The notes under the pieces: generated by a model
What the model was told of the DNA's origin: nothing
What the model saw: the letters and a program-made list of their open reading frames with translations, nothing else
Databases searched by the model: none
Translations under genes and position numbers: made by a program
Part shown: positions 54,937 to 64,000 of the stretch, piece by piece
Numbering within the stretch: the stretch's first letter is position 1
Layout: every line of letters begins with the position of its first letter
Source: Microbulbifer okhotskensis
GTDB taxonomy: Bacteria; Pseudomonadota; Gammaproteobacteria; Pseudomonadales; Cellvibrionaceae
DNA: 64,000 bases
Direction of reading: 5' to 3'
Assembly: GCF_023895975.1 (NCBI RefSeq)
Contig: NZ_JALBWM010000010.1
Coordinates: 1 to 64,000, forward strand

Positions 54937-55913
54937 TGCCCGCAGAAGCTCCCCAAACTGAACTCGATCTACGCGGTGCCTACCCCGAGGTAACCCCACT
55001 GGTACAGATGCGATACGCCGCCCGGCAGCTGCAATTATTTAAACCGCGTCTCGCTCGCAGTGATCAGGCAGGCAGCCTTCTCACTCGCTATCGCGGCCGC
55101 GGTATGAATTTCGAGGAGGTTCGCGATTATCAGGCCGGTGACGATGTACGTTCAATCGATTGGCGCGTCACTGCTCGTACAGGGAAAACTCACACCAAGC
55201 TGTACCAAGAGGAGCGAGAGCGACCGGTGGTCATTCTGCTGGACCTGCGATCGCCAATGTTTTTTGGCAGTAGTCGAGCCTTTAAATCTGTTGCTGCCAG
55301 TGGTATCGCCGCAGCCCTGGCCTGGGCCGGCTTACAGCATAGCGATCGCATCGGCGCCCTGCTTTTTTCCGATCGGGAAATTGATACCGTTCGACCCCGC
55401 CGAAGCCATCATGCGGTACTCTCGATGATTCACAGCACAGTGGCCCGGGCAGCTGCGCTTAACAGCCCTATTCCTGAACAGGGCTGTCAATCGTTAAAAA
55501 CCCTGCTTGAGGAGGCTCGCCGTATCGCGCGCCCCGGCAGTGCCCTTTTTCTGATCAGCGATTGCCACGACTTGAACAGCAGCTGCTCACAACCCCTCTA
55601 TCTGCTGTCACGGCACGCTGATCTTCAGGTAATCCGGGTTTCTGACCCCCTGGAACAACAACTTCCAAGCCAGTCCTTAACTATCTCCGACGGCCGCCAA
55701 CGCACTTTTCTCCACGCGGGAAACCGCCCGGTGCACGAACACTTTGCAGAAAAACAAGCGCAGGCCCGCACCGAAGTTGAACAACTGTGTCGGCGCTATC
55801 GCCTTCCACTGCTCGACTTCGATAACACCCAGCCGCTCGTCCCCGCATTGATGTCGGTCTATGGTTCACGCCAGAAGAACGGATGGCAAAACACGAGAAA
55901 ACCCCAGAAGTGA
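54936..55913 (+). CDS. DUF58 domain protein of the MoxR operon
   Basis: A 325-residue protein with the DUF58 hallmark: SLLTRYRGRGMNFEEVRDYQAGDDVRSIDWRVTARTGKTH. This is followed by a VWA-like portion with VVILLDLRSPMFFGSS. It has no clear helix. Members are found with MoxR and are thought to work as partners or clients. The next gene overlaps its last ~50 bases only if the longest frame is used. Confidence 0.92.
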   Translation: MPAEAPQTELDLRGAYPEVTPLVQMRYAARQLQLFKPRLARSDQAGSLLTRYRGRGMNFEEVRDYQAGDDVRSIDWRVTARTGKTHTKLYQEERERPVVILLDLRSPMFFGSSRAFKSVAASGIAAALAWAGLQHSDRIGALLFSDREIDTVRPRRSHHAVLSMIHSTVARAAALNSPIPEQGCQSLKTLLEEARRIARPGSALFLISDCHDLNSSCSQPLYLLSRHADLQVIRVSDPLEQQLPSQSLTISDGRQRTFLHAGNRPVHEHFAEKQAQARTEVEQLCRRYRLPLLDFDNTQPLVPALMSVYGSRQKNGWQNTRKPQK

Positions 55914-56007
55914 TAAATCAGGTAGCACCGATACAATCTGCCCCTCACAACGGCCTAATAAGAAATTTGGGAATGAATCGCGCTTGCAATTCCAGTGGGG
56001 TCCAATC

Positions 56008-56586
56008 GTGCTAAAAGGAAACTTCCCAGCAGCAAAACAAATGCAAGCACCCGCTCCGCAGCCCCCCGCTCCTGAAACGCAAGAGCTGCTTTCGAAATTG
56101 CGTGATATCCAAGACCCTGGCGCCGTCGGCTGGTGGCCTCCCGCGCCGGGGTGGTGGATACTCGCGACACTACTGCTGGCCAGCCTGATCGTCGCAGTAC
56201 TGTGGTGGCGACAAATACGTAGAAAAACTGAGCGCAATCGCTATCGGGTTGAGGCCGTTTCGCTACTCCAGGCTATCGATCCCGCGAGCGCCAAAGCAAC
56301 ACCTGAAATCAACGAGATTCTCAAGCGAGTCGCCGTAACCACATTTAGCCGCACCGAATGCGGTAACCTCAGCGGCGCCCAGTGGATCGAATTTTTAGCG
56401 CGCTCCGCCAGCATCAACTGCCCCGAAGATGCTCAAGAAGCGCTACTCGAGCACCTCTACCGAGGCTCTTGTGATCCTGAGAAAAATCATGTTTTTAAGG
56501 AGTTTGCGATAGCCTGGGTAAAACAGCACAGTCAATTCGTAGAGAGTAAGGAAAAACACAATAAAGGGGAGGCCGCGCATGTTTGA
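56008..56586 (+). CDS. DUF4381 domain membrane protein
   Basis: A ~193-residue single-span protein with the family signature LRDIQDPGAVGWWPPAPGWW, then one helix (ILATLLLASLIVAVLWW) and a basic cytoplasmic tail. The start is not certain. A GTG at 56008 has GGGG seven bases upstream; an ATG at 56041 has no ribosome-binding site, and the longest frame (55861) would overlap DUF58 by ~50 bases. DUF4381 is a regular member of MoxR-Bat operons. It overlaps the BatA gene by eight bases. Confidence 0.8.
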   Translation: MLKGNFPAAKQMQAPAPQPPAPETQELLSKLRDIQDPGAVGWWPPAPGWWILATLLLASLIVAVLWWRQIRRKTERNRYRVEAVSLLQAIDPASAKATPEINEILKRVAVTTFSRTECGNLSGAQWIEFLARSASINCPEDAQEALLEHLYRGSCDPEKNHVFKEFAIAWVKQHSQFVESKEKHNKGEAAHV

Positions 56587-57619
56587 GTTCGCTTGGCCCT
56601 GGGTTTTCTTTCTCGCCCCCCTGCCGATTATCGCACGCTGGTTACTGCCCCGTTCCAAACCCATGAGCAGCGCCCTCAAGGTCCCTTTTTATTCGGAACT
56701 ATCCCAGCGTGGTGGCGGAGAGCAAAGCAATTTTCTGTACCTCCTCTTACTGGTAGTCATATGGCTGCTGCTTATCTGTGCCGCCGCGCGCCCCCGCTGG
56801 TATGGCGAGCCTATCAGCCAGGCCAGTAGCGCCCGCGATCTCCTCGTCGCTGTGGATATTTCCGGAAGCATGGAAACACCCGACATGGTTATCAATGGCC
56901 GTCCGGCCATGCGTATTAATGCAGTTAAGCAAGTGGTGGGAGATTTTGTTGATCGCCGCCAGGGAGACCGATTGGGACTGGTTCTTTTTGGTACTCGCGC
57001 CTATCTACAAGCGCCTCTCACCTACGACAGAGAAACCGTGGGCACTTTGCTAAGAGAGGCCCAAATAGGCTTTGCTGGACAGGGCACAGCCATTGGAGAC
57101 GCCATAGGCCTCTCAGTGAAACGACTAACTCAACGACCGGCCGAACAACGAGTGCTGATATTGCTGACCGATGGCGCCAATACTGCAGGAGAGGTTTCCC
57201 CCCTCAAGGCGGCAGAACTGGCACAACAGGCCGGAATTACCGTCTATACCGTCGGCGTTGGGGCCGAGGAAATGGTTCAATCTGGACTTCTCGGCAGTCG
57301 CTTTGGCAGCCGTAGAATCAATCCATCCCGAGATCTCGACAGCAAGACTTTACAGTCCATCGCCGATAAAACTGGCGGGCGCTACTTTCGTGCGCACAAC
57401 CCTCAGGAACTCGCACAAATTTATGCAGAACTTGATGAGCTGGAGCCGGTCGAACAAGAGGCGGAGAGTTACAGACCCATGAAATCCCTATTCATTTGGC
57501 CGCTCGGCATCGCCCTGTTATTTGCCGGAGTCTGGGCGTTAGTGCCCCTGCTGGCTAGCCTGCAGCCCGCAATAAAACGTGAAACCGAAAGTCGCAGTAA
57601 TGGAGGCCAGGCCCAGTGA
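56579..57619 (+). CDS. VWA domain protein, BatA-like
   Basis: A 346-residue protein with two N-terminal helices (about residues 5-20 and 50-70), a VWA domain (about 85-285) with the MIDAS DLLVAVDISGSMETPD, and a C-terminal helix. The MIDAS sequence DxSxS, the second Thr-like site and DGANTAGE suggest metal binding. It is probably anchored in the inner membrane with the VWA domain in the periplasm. It overlaps the next gene by four bases. Confidence 0.9.
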   Translation: MFEFAWPWVFFLAPLPIIARWLLPRSKPMSSALKVPFYSELSQRGGGEQSNFLYLLLLVVIWLLLICAAARPRWYGEPISQASSARDLLVAVDISGSMETPDMVINGRPAMRINAVKQVVGDFVDRRQGDRLGLVLFGTRAYLQAPLTYDRETVGTLLREAQIGFAGQGTAIGDAIGLSVKRLTQRPAEQRVLILLTDGANTAGEVSPLKAAELAQQAGITVYTVGVGAEEMVQSGLLGSRFGSRRINPSRDLDSKTLQSIADKTGGRYFRAHNPQELAQIYAELDELEPVEQEAESYRPMKSLFIWPLGIALLFAGVWALVPLLASLQPAIKRETESRSNGGQAQ

Positions 57620-59478
57620 CAATGCTCGACCTGCTCCGATTTTTTCACTTCCTGCACCCCTATGTCCTATGGCTACTGATTCCTGCTGCGCTCCTATGCT
57701 GGGGCCTGGCCAAGATGGTTCACAATAGCGCTCAGCTGCAGAAAGTGATCGACCCAGACCTGCTACCCCATCTCCTCCTACGCGGGGGCAGTAAAAGGCC
57801 CTGGTTATTTGCACTGATACTTGCACTCCTGACCGCAATGATTATCGCACTAGCAGGGCCCACCTGGCGCAAACTTCCGACCCCGGTCTACAGCAATCAG
57901 GACGCACTGGTAATATTGCTCGATCTGTCCCCCTCTATGATGGCCACAGACTTATCACCCAACCGCCTGACCCGGGCCCGACTTAAAATTCTGGATATTT
58001 TGCGGCAGAGGACAGATGGTCTGACTGCGCTTGTCGCCTATGCTGGCGAAGCTTACGTTGTTACTCCCCTCACAGAAGATACTGCCACCATCGCCAATCT
58101 GGTGCCCGCCCTATCGCCTTCTATCATGCCGGTGCCGGGCAGCAATATAGAAATGGCCGTCGACACTGGAATACGGCTACTCAAAGACGGTGCCGCCGGC
58201 CGTGGCCAGCTGCTCGCAGTTACCGATGGCATAGATTTGATGGCCGCCGATGAGGTGGCTAAATCCTTGGCCGATGCAAAAATAGAGATGAGTATTCTTG
58301 CCGTCGGCAGCGGTGAGGGCAGCCCCATCCCCCGAGGAAATAGCGGTGGATTTGTAACTGACAGCAAGGGAGCCATTGTTATCTCTAACTTCGATACCCG
58401 CGAACTGCGCCAGCTCGCCCAGGGAAGCGGAGGACACTTTGCCAAGATCACCGTCAGCGACAGCGATATCGATGACCTACTTCCGCAAACGGATAGCCCA
58501 CAGCAGGCACAACTCACAGAAAGAGAATTCGACCAATGGCGCGATGAAGGACCCCTGCTGATTCTACTGATACTCCCCTTCGCGGCCCTGCTATTCCGGC
58601 GAGGTGCCCTGGCCTGCACCCTCCCGTTATTGCTCCTCACCGGTTTTCCGAATGAAAGTCAGGCTATGGAATGGAAAGACTTATGGCAACGTAAGGACCA
58701 GCAGGGTCAGCGCCTGCTGGAGCAAGGGGAGGCGGCCGAAGCTGCACAGAAGTTCCACAACCCTGAGTGGAAAGGCACGGCCAATTATCGGGCCGGTAAC
58801 TACGCCAAAGCACAGGAAAATTTTTCCCACAGTGATGAGCCCCAGGGCTTGTACAACCTAGGGAACAGCCTAGTGCAGCAAGGTAACTACGAAAAAGCCA
58901 TTGAAGCCTACGATGATGCCCTGAAGAAACAACCCAAGTTTGCAGATGCCGAACACAATCGGGAAATTGCTGAAAAGCTGAAAGAGTTGCAAGAAAAACA
59001 GCAGCAATCTGGTGAGCAACAACAAAACCAGCAGGAGCAAAACCAGCAAAAGCAGGGACAAGAACAAAGCCAGGAACAACAGGCAGAAAACAACAAACAA
59101 CAACCAAGCGAGCAGGAACAACAATCAAACAGCCAACAATCACCCTCTGGTTCGCCACAGTCGCCTGAACAACAATCTGCAGAGCAGCAGCAAAGCGACC
59201 AACAACAGCCACCAGACGAGGAACAGCAGGGCCAGCAACAACAAGCAGAGCAAGGTGAAGAGCAGCCACCCGAGGGGGAGCCTCAACCCTCAGGTGCAGA
59301 AGAAAGCCCGCTTGACCAGGAAACCCAACAGGCTCTAGATCAATGGCTCAGGCAAATTCCCGACGACCCAGCAGGCCTAATGCGTGAGAAATTTAAGTAC
59401 GAAAGCCTGCAAAGGCGCCGTGCCTACCGCAACGGGGAATGGGAACCACCAGAAAATGGCGCAACACAGAGATGGTAG
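57616..59478 (+). CDS. VWA-TPR protein (BatB-BatC fusion)
   Basis: A 620-residue protein starting with GTG 57616. The N-terminal half has two helices and a VWA domain with the MIDAS LVILLDLSPSMMATD. A third helix follows near 310-330, then a TPR-containing part (about 365-450, for example KAQENFSHSDEPQGLYNLGNSL and EKAIEAYDDALKKQPKFADAEHN). A very Gln/Glu-rich stretch covers about 456-573. This joins BatB and BatC in one polypeptide, as in pseudomonads. The disordered Gln-rich segment may be variable between strains. Confidence 0.9.
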   Translation: MTMLDLLRFFHFLHPYVLWLLIPAALLCWGLAKMVHNSAQLQKVIDPDLLPHLLLRGGSKRPWLFALILALLTAMIIALAGPTWRKLPTPVYSNQDALVILLDLSPSMMATDLSPNRLTRARLKILDILRQRTDGLTALVAYAGEAYVVTPLTEDTATIANLVPALSPSIMPVPGSNIEMAVDTGIRLLKDGAAGRGQLLAVTDGIDLMAADEVAKSLADAKIEMSILAVGSGEGSPIPRGNSGGFVTDSKGAIVISNFDTRELRQLAQGSGGHFAKITVSDSDIDDLLPQTDSPQQAQLTEREFDQWRDEGPLLILLILPFAALLFRRGALACTLPLLLLTGFPNESQAMEWKDLWQRKDQQGQRLLEQGEAAEAAQKFHNPEWKGTANYRAGNYAKAQENFSHSDEPQGLYNLGNSLVQQGNYEKAIEAYDDALKKQPKFADAEHNREIAEKLKELQEKQQQSGEQQQNQQEQNQQKQGQEQSQEQQAENNKQQPSEQEQQSNSQQSPSGSPQSPEQQSAEQQQSDQQQPPDEEQQGQQQQAEQGEEQPPEGEPQPSGAEESPLDQETQQALDQWLRQIPDDPAGLMREKFKYESLQRRRAYRNGEWEPPENGATQRW

Positions 59479-59492
59479 GGAGAAGTAAAACA

Positions 59493-61256
59493 ATGCCAAC
59501 TGATTCAAGGACATATAATTTACAGCAACCTATGGACATGAACACCGACATCGCACCGAGCCCTGTGAACCACCAAGGCTTCCTATCCAATCAAGCCTTA
59601 CTCCTTCTGTTTTTTCTGGCAGCTATGCTCTGCATGTCAGTACCAACTCAGGCCGGCGACCTTACCTCTACAGTCGATAGAAACAAAATCGGCATAGATG
59701 AAACCGTTAATTTGCGCGTGCGTTACTCCGGTGACAAAAGTGGCGGCCAACCTGATTTTGAATTACTCGAACAGGACTTCGATATCCTCTCCCGCCAACA
59801 ATCCAACCAGTACCGGGTGATTAATGGACGAGCAGAAAGCTTCGTAGAATGGATGCTTGCTCTGGCTCCAAAGCGGGAAGGGAAACTGTTCATACCGTCC
59901 CTCCACTATAAAGGCCAGGTATCTGACGCAGTTCCAGTCACCGTCGCCGAGGCTCAAAGTGGCCCCAATGGCGGCAACAAGCAGGCATTTCTGGAAGTGA
60001 TACTGGATAAAGAAAAAGTCTATGTTCAAGAACAGCTATTAGTAAAAGTACGCCTATATACCACTATCGGTCTGCATGATATTGCCACCGAACCGCTACA
60101 AGTCGCCGGTGCTCACGCGGAAAAAGTGGATGAGCAACGCTACGAGCGAAAGCTCGAAGGTGTAAGCCATGCCGTTTATGAAGTCACCTATGCCGTATTC
60201 CCCGATAGCTCTGGCCAGCTTAGTATCCCAGCACTGACCTATGTCGCAATCGCCGGACGCAGAGATCCCTTCTCCTTATTTAACCGCAACAGCCAGCGAC
60301 TCCGGCTGCGTTCCCAAGCTAAAACTGTAGAGGTCTTACCAAAGCCTGCGAAGTTCACGGGCAGCCAGTGGCTCCCAGCCGCTAGCTTGGGGATCGTTCA
60401 AAGCTGGAGCCAGGACCCCGAAAATTTTGCCGTAGGGGAGCCTATTACACGAATTCTGACGGTGCGGGCAGAGGGCCTTCGAGCCGCGCAATTACCACCG
60501 CTACCCAGACTCAATGCCGAAGGACTAAAGACCTACCCTGACCAACCCCAGCAGGAAGATCAGGTTGGCCCCAATGGCGTGACAGGGAGCCGAATAGAAA
60601 CTACAGCTATTGTCGCCACCAAGCCCGGAGACTACCAACTTCCCCCCATCAGCGTCACTTGGTGGGATACCAAGACACAGCGACAACGCACTACGCAACT
60701 CCCCGCATTTCGCTTTAGCGTCTCAGGCACAGCTGCCCTCACCCCAAGCGACAGCCGCGCAGAAGAAAGCGGCGCCCCAAGCGCAACGCCCACCATTAGT
60801 CAAACCCGCAAAGAGAGCCACTTTTGGCGAAATTTGGCTATCCTGGCAATTATCTCTCACCTTTTCTGGGTTATGTATATCTACTCCCAACGTCGCAACT
60901 TTCGCCAAAAAAAAGCTGAAGAAGATACTCTGATACCAGACCTGCAACGGGAAACAAGTGCACTAAAAAATTCTCTAACCGGCGGAAACCCTGTGCGTAT
61001 CCAGCAGGCTACCCTGAAATGGATTCACGCGAAATGGCCGTACACCGACGGAGATAACTTAAGCGAAGCCACTCAAAAGCTTCACTTAAAAGAGCTTGGC
61101 GAGTTACAAGGCATTTTAGATGCGGCCATCTACCAATCGCCAGCCGAACCTCTAAACATTGAAAGAGCAAGTGAACTCATTGAGTCTTTACTCAATACGC
61201 AGATAAGGCCTGAATCTCAAAGCTCAGGAGACGCTTTACCGACACTGTTTTCTTAG
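59493..61256 (+). CDS. BatD family oxygen-tolerance protein
   Basis: A 587-residue secreted/membrane protein. The start ATG 59493 has GGAGAAG about eight bases upstream; the longer frame (59439) overlaps the preceding gene by 40 bases and is rejected. A signal-anchor sequence spans about residues 30-55. The mature part begins GDLTSTVDRNKIGIDETVNLRV, typical of BatD, and consists of beta-rich Ig-like repeats. One C-terminal helix (about 465-485) is followed by a cytoplasmic tail. It is the last gene of the MoxR operon. Confidence 0.9.
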   Translation: MPTDSRTYNLQQPMDMNTDIAPSPVNHQGFLSNQALLLLFFLAAMLCMSVPTQAGDLTSTVDRNKIGIDETVNLRVRYSGDKSGGQPDFELLEQDFDILSRQQSNQYRVINGRAESFVEWMLALAPKREGKLFIPSLHYKGQVSDAVPVTVAEAQSGPNGGNKQAFLEVILDKEKVYVQEQLLVKVRLYTTIGLHDIATEPLQVAGAHAEKVDEQRYERKLEGVSHAVYEVTYAVFPDSSGQLSIPALTYVAIAGRRDPFSLFNRNSQRLRLRSQAKTVEVLPKPAKFTGSQWLPAASLGIVQSWSQDPENFAVGEPITRILTVRAEGLRAAQLPPLPRLNAEGLKTYPDQPQQEDQVGPNGVTGSRIETTAIVATKPGDYQLPPISVTWWDTKTQRQRTTQLPAFRFSVSGTAALTPSDSRAEESGAPSATPTISQTRKESHFWRNLAILAIISHLFWVMYIYSQRRNFRQKKAEEDTLIPDLQRETSALKNSLTGGNPVRIQQATLKWIHAKWPYTDGDNLSEATQKLHLKELGELQGILDAAIYQSPAEPLNIERASELIESLLNTQIRPESQSSGDALPTLFS

Positions 61257-61279
61257 GTAGATACAACTACAGAAAGCAG

Positions 61280-61313
61280 GCGGGCTGCAGGAAAATATTT
61301 CTCGGTAGCCCGC
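61280..61313. terminator. Hairpin between batD and the GT2 gene
   Basis: A stem GCGGGCT/AGCCCGC with a ~20-base loop lies 24 bases past the batD stop and before the GT2 stop on the other strand. It could serve both. The tail is poor in T. Confidence 0.4.
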
Positions 61314-61358
61314 AACCCCGGGATGAGAAGATTTTTTCACATATAAAGATATGTGTAT

Positions 61359-62141
61359 TCATCTCTTTTGAGGAAGAACAAAATTAGTGTATTCCAACAG
61401 CTTTAGTGGAATTTTGAATAGAATCAAGAAGAAATTTGTATAGATATGATTTTCTTTGCAGGCCCTGACAATCTCCAGGTTCTGATGCAAGCGCCCCCAA
61501 AAACCGCTTGAACTCACGCCACCCTCTCTCATTTTAACGATACATTTTGGCAATCGCCTAAAACTAATCCTGCCTCCATACAGAAAACGAGCCAACAACT
61601 CGAAATCCGCAGCTACCCGGTAATCGGTTTTGTATAAGCCAAGCCGCTTGTAGCAGTCTCGCCGCACAAAAAAAGTGGGATGGGGTGGCATCCAGCCCCA
61701 GCGAAATTTAGAGACCTGAAATTTACTTGAGCCATAGAAACGAACCCGCTCACTTAAGTCGTTGCGATCCACAATCTCCAAATCCGCATAAACAGACTGG
61801 GCCTCCGAAATCAAAAATTCATGGACCACACTGGATATAACACGATTATCTGTATAAACATCATCTGAATTTATAGTGCCAACAATATCCCCAGATGCCA
61901 AACGAATCCCCTTATTCATCGCATCGTAGATACCACCATCTTTTTCAGAAACAATAACTGCTACGCGATCTTTAAACTCTAAAATAACTTCTAGCGTGCC
62001 ATCAGTGGAGCCGCCATCAATAATAATGTGCTCGATATCCGCATAATCTTGAGCAAGAACCGACCGAATTGTGTCACGGATAGTTTCCGCGCTATTAAGG
62101 CAAACGGTAATCAGGCTTATTTTTATCACAGAAAATCTCAA
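61359..62141 (-). CDS. Glycosyltransferase family 2
   Basis: A 260-residue GT-A glycosyltransferase: ISLITVCLNSAETIRDTIRSVL, then DIEHIIIDGGSTDGTLEV, EKDGGIYDAMNKGIRLASG, NSDD (the metal-binding DxD equivalent), and the WGWMPPHPTFFVRRDCY loop. It resembles WcaA/WcaE-type enzymes. It follows fcl and gmd, so the donor may be GDP-fucose or another nucleotide sugar. The acceptor and linkage are unknown. A ~70-base gap separates it from fcl. Confidence 0.88.
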   Translation of the reverse strand: MRFSVIKISLITVCLNSAETIRDTIRSVLAQDYADIEHIIIDGGSTDGTLEVILEFKDRVAVIVSEKDGGIYDAMNKGIRLASGDIVGTINSDDVYTDNRVISSVVHEFLISEAQSVYADLEIVDRNDLSERVRFYGSSKFQVSKFRWGWMPPHPTFFVRRDCYKRLGLYKTDYRVAADFELLARFLYGGRISFRRLPKCIVKMREGGVSSSGFWGRLHQNLEIVRACKENHIYTNFFLILFKIPLKLLEYTNFVLPQKR

Positions 62142-62210
62142 GCTGTCTTTTTGTGAAAAGTAAAACTACTCTTGAGAATTTTAGTACAAATTACGATATG
62201 CAAGGCTATC

Positions 62211-63167
62211 TCAATATAAATTTTCCCCATACCAATCATACGTCTTTGTCAGCCCCTCCCTTAGTGAAGTCTGAGCCCCCCACCCCAACCTTGACAATTT
62301 CGAAGTATCCAGTAATTTTCTGGGCACGCCATCAGGCATAGACCGATCAAAAACGATGCGTCGATCAAACCCAATGACTTCCGCAATCAGATAGGCCAAC
62401 TCCTTGATGGTGCAATCACTTCCAGTGCCCAAGTTTAAATGGGAACACATGGGCTCCGTAACGGATCTATACCGTGCATCCTCTAAATTCATAGTAAAGA
62501 CCAACGCATCAGTCATATCCTCCACATACAGGAATTCGCGGCGAGCATTACCGCTCCCCCAAACATTCACAACCTCCTTCCTTTTCACCTTGGCGATATG
62601 AAAACGCTGCATTAAAGCCGGGATAACATGGGAACCCGTAGAGCTAAAGTGGTCATGAGGACCATACAGGTTAGCTGGCATCACACTGCGATAATTTCGC
62701 CCATATTGCCGAGAATAAGACTCACACAACTTGATTCCAGCAATCTTGGCGATCGCATAAGGCTCGTTGGTCGACTCCAACCCCCCTCTAAGAAGGTCTT
62801 TTTCCTGTATAGGTTGGGGGGCATTTTTCGGGTAAATACACGATGATCCGAGGAATAACAAGTTCTGGATATTTGCCTTGTGAGCTTCATGAATGACATT
62901 GCCCTGAATCATCAGGTTCTGATGAATAAACTCAGCGGGGAACTTGCTATTCGCCAATATCCCCCCTACCTTCGCTGCAGCCAAATAAATGACATCGATC
63001 GATTCACTGTGAAAAAAATCAGCAACCGCACGAGGGTCCATCAAATCCAGAGAGTCTCGGGGACAGGTAATTACTTTACAATTTTCAGCCGCCTTTAGCC
63101 TTTTGAGCAGAGCTGAACCAACCAGACCCTGATGCCCGGCAACAAAAATTCTCTGGGGTTGATTCAT
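62211..63167 (-). CDS. fcl: GDP-L-fucose synthase
   Basis: A 318-residue SDR enzyme that epimerises and reduces GDP-4-keto-6-deoxy-mannose to GDP-L-fucose, using NADPH. The N-terminal Rossmann motif GHQGLVGSALLKRL is followed by FLGSSCIYP and the catalytic YAIAKIAG (Tyr/Lys). The GPHDHFSSTGSHVIPALMQRF block is a family hallmark. The C-terminal WGAQTSLREGLTKTYDW is normal. Three bases separate it from gmd, so translation is probably coupled. Confidence 0.95.
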   Translation of the reverse strand: MNQPQRIFVAGHQGLVGSALLKRLKAAENCKVITCPRDSLDLMDPRAVADFFHSESIDVIYLAAAKVGGILANSKFPAEFIHQNLMIQGNVIHEAHKANIQNLLFLGSSCIYPKNAPQPIQEKDLLRGGLESTNEPYAIAKIAGIKLCESYSRQYGRNYRSVMPANLYGPHDHFSSTGSHVIPALMQRFHIAKVKRKEVVNVWGSGNARREFLYVEDMTDALVFTMNLEDARYRSVTEPMCSHLNLGTGSDCTIKELAYLIAEVIGFDRRIVFDRSMPDGVPRKLLDTSKLSRLGWGAQTSLREGLTKTYDWYGENLY

Positions 63168-63170
63168 AAA

Positions 63171-64000
63171 TTATTCCTCACAAATAAGATCAGCACGGTA
63201 GCCATTCCTGGTGAGCAACAAGTTTCGTTTTGCCTCCTTCAAGTCATGGCTAATCATCTCACCAATCAATTCCTTCAAGGATGTTTTTGGAGCCCAACCC
63301 AGCTCCTGCCGTGCCAATGAGGCATCTCCCATTAGGGACTCCACCTCTGCGGGGCGAAAATAGCGCGAATCAACCTGAATAATCTTATCTCCGGGCCTCA
63401 CTGCAGGTGCACTTTCCCCTACAACCGAAGAGACAATACCCACCTCCCTATCTCCTCTCCCCTTGAATTCTATTGTTATTCCTAGCTCCTGAGCCGAATA
63501 ATGTAAAAATTCTCTTACGGAATGTTGCAATCCCGTGGAGATAACAAAGTCCCTAGGACTCTCTTGCTGCAACATCAACCACTGCATTTCAACATAGTCT
63601 TTTGCATGCCCCCAATCTCTAAATGCATTCAAATCTCCCAAGTACAAACATTGCTCCAAGCCCTGAGCAATATTTGCCAATCCCCGAGTAATTTTTCGGG
63701 TAACAAAAGTCTCTCCGCGCCGTGAAGATTCGTGATTGAACAGAATCCCATTGCAAGCATACAAATCGTAGGCCTCACGAAAATTTACCGTAGTCCAATA
63801 GGCAAATAATTTAGCAATTGAGTATGGAGAGCGGGGGTTAAAAGGCGTATCCTCATTTTGAGGGAAAACTTGGGGAGCCCCATAAAGTTCAGAAGTTGAG
63901 GCCTGGTAAAATCTGGTTTCTTGAAACCCTAAAAGCCGTATCGCTTCAAGTATCCTCAAAGCGCCAAGAGCATTAACATTTGCCGTATACTCCGGACATT
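63171..64000 (-). CDS. gmd: GDP-mannose 4,6-dehydratase (5' end cut by window edge)
   Basis: The frame is open to the window end, so the gene is truncated on its 5' side. The visible ~277 residues start within [21 protein letters not shown], so the Rossmann loop and the start of the domain are missing. Visible SDR features are [29 protein letters not shown] (catalytic Tyr and Lys) and [21 protein letters not shown]. The product GDP-4-keto-6-deoxy-mannose is the substrate of the neighbouring fcl gene. A TTG at 63959 is not the real start, because similarity continues upstream. Confidence 0.95.
   Translation of the reverse strand, partial: CPEYTANVNALGALRILEAIRLLGFQETRFYQASTSELYGAPQVFPQNEDTPFNPRSPYSIAKLFAYWTTVNFREAYDLYACNGILFNHESSRRGETFVTRKITRGLANIAQGLEQCLYLGDLNAFRDWGHAKDYVEMQWLMLQQESPRDFVISTGLQHSVREFLHYSAQELGITIEFKGRGDREVGIVSSVVGESAPAVRPGDKIIQVDSRYFRPAEVESLMGDASLARQELGWAPKTSLKELIGEMISHDLKEAKRNLLLTRNGYRADLICEE

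Noticed and set aside
1..64000. CRISPR arrays, tRNA/rRNA genes, transposases and prophage genes
   Set aside because: None recognised on either strand. The only regular repeat is the 48-base hexanucleotide array.

Overview
The window comes from a gammaproteobacterial chromosome. The gene order sthA / nqr operon / gap-like / mfd / csiV / nagZ-psrA / lexA / topA resembles, from memory, the order in Pseudomonas. An Na+-translocating NADH:quinone reductase, many (pseudo)marine-type families and moderate GC (low fifties by eye) fit a marine Cellvibrionales-type bacterium such as Microbulbifer. The genus is inferred, not proven.

Layout. (1) 1-8.6 kb is loose and accessory-like: the 3' end of a DUF3604 gene, a stand-alone GyrI-like ligand-binding protein, an AraC regulator, a small orphan gene, a SARP-type regulator fused to an alpha/beta hydrolase, a YopT-like (C58) cysteine protease, a GNAT and a LysE exporter. 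Long AT-rich gaps, a hexanucleotide tandem repeat and a run of consecutive hairpins separate them. (2) 8.6-19.6 kb is redox and energy metabolism: a thioesterase and soluble transhydrogenase pair, the complete nqrABCDEF-apbE-nqrM operon, and a long-form GAPDH. (3) 19.9-37 kb is DNA maintenance and envelope or regulatory core: mfd, csiV, a cold-shock protein, an MscS channel, psrA-nagZ, a LOG-family protein, lexA with two SOS boxes, topA and its neighbours, a universal stress protein, and uup. (4) 37-44.4 kb holds slt, a glutaredoxin-like gene, and a Ser/Thr phosphorylation module: FHA protein, PP2C phosphatase, and a transmembrane kinase with PEGA and FGE-like periplasmic domains. An RcsF-like outer-membrane lipoprotein directly follows the kinase. 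(5) 44.6-53.7 kb holds rlmKL, rmf, pyrD and the 180-kDa-type NAD-glutamate dehydrogenase. (6) 54-61.3 kb is a MoxR/DUF58/DUF4381/BatA/BatB-BatC/BatD operon. (7) 61.3-64 kb is the edge of a polysaccharide locus: GT2, GDP-fucose synthase and GDP-mannose dehydratase (cut by the window end).

The genes that work together most clearly are the NQR pump with its own flavin transferase (ApbE) and Fe-loading factor (NqrM), the MoxR-Bat chaperone/VWA complex, and gmd-fcl making GDP-L-fucose for the adjacent glycosyltransferase. The least ordinary elements are the kinase/RcsF-like pairing, the SARP-hydrolase fusion and the C58 protease. No tRNA, rRNA, CRISPR array, transposase or integrase was recognised.
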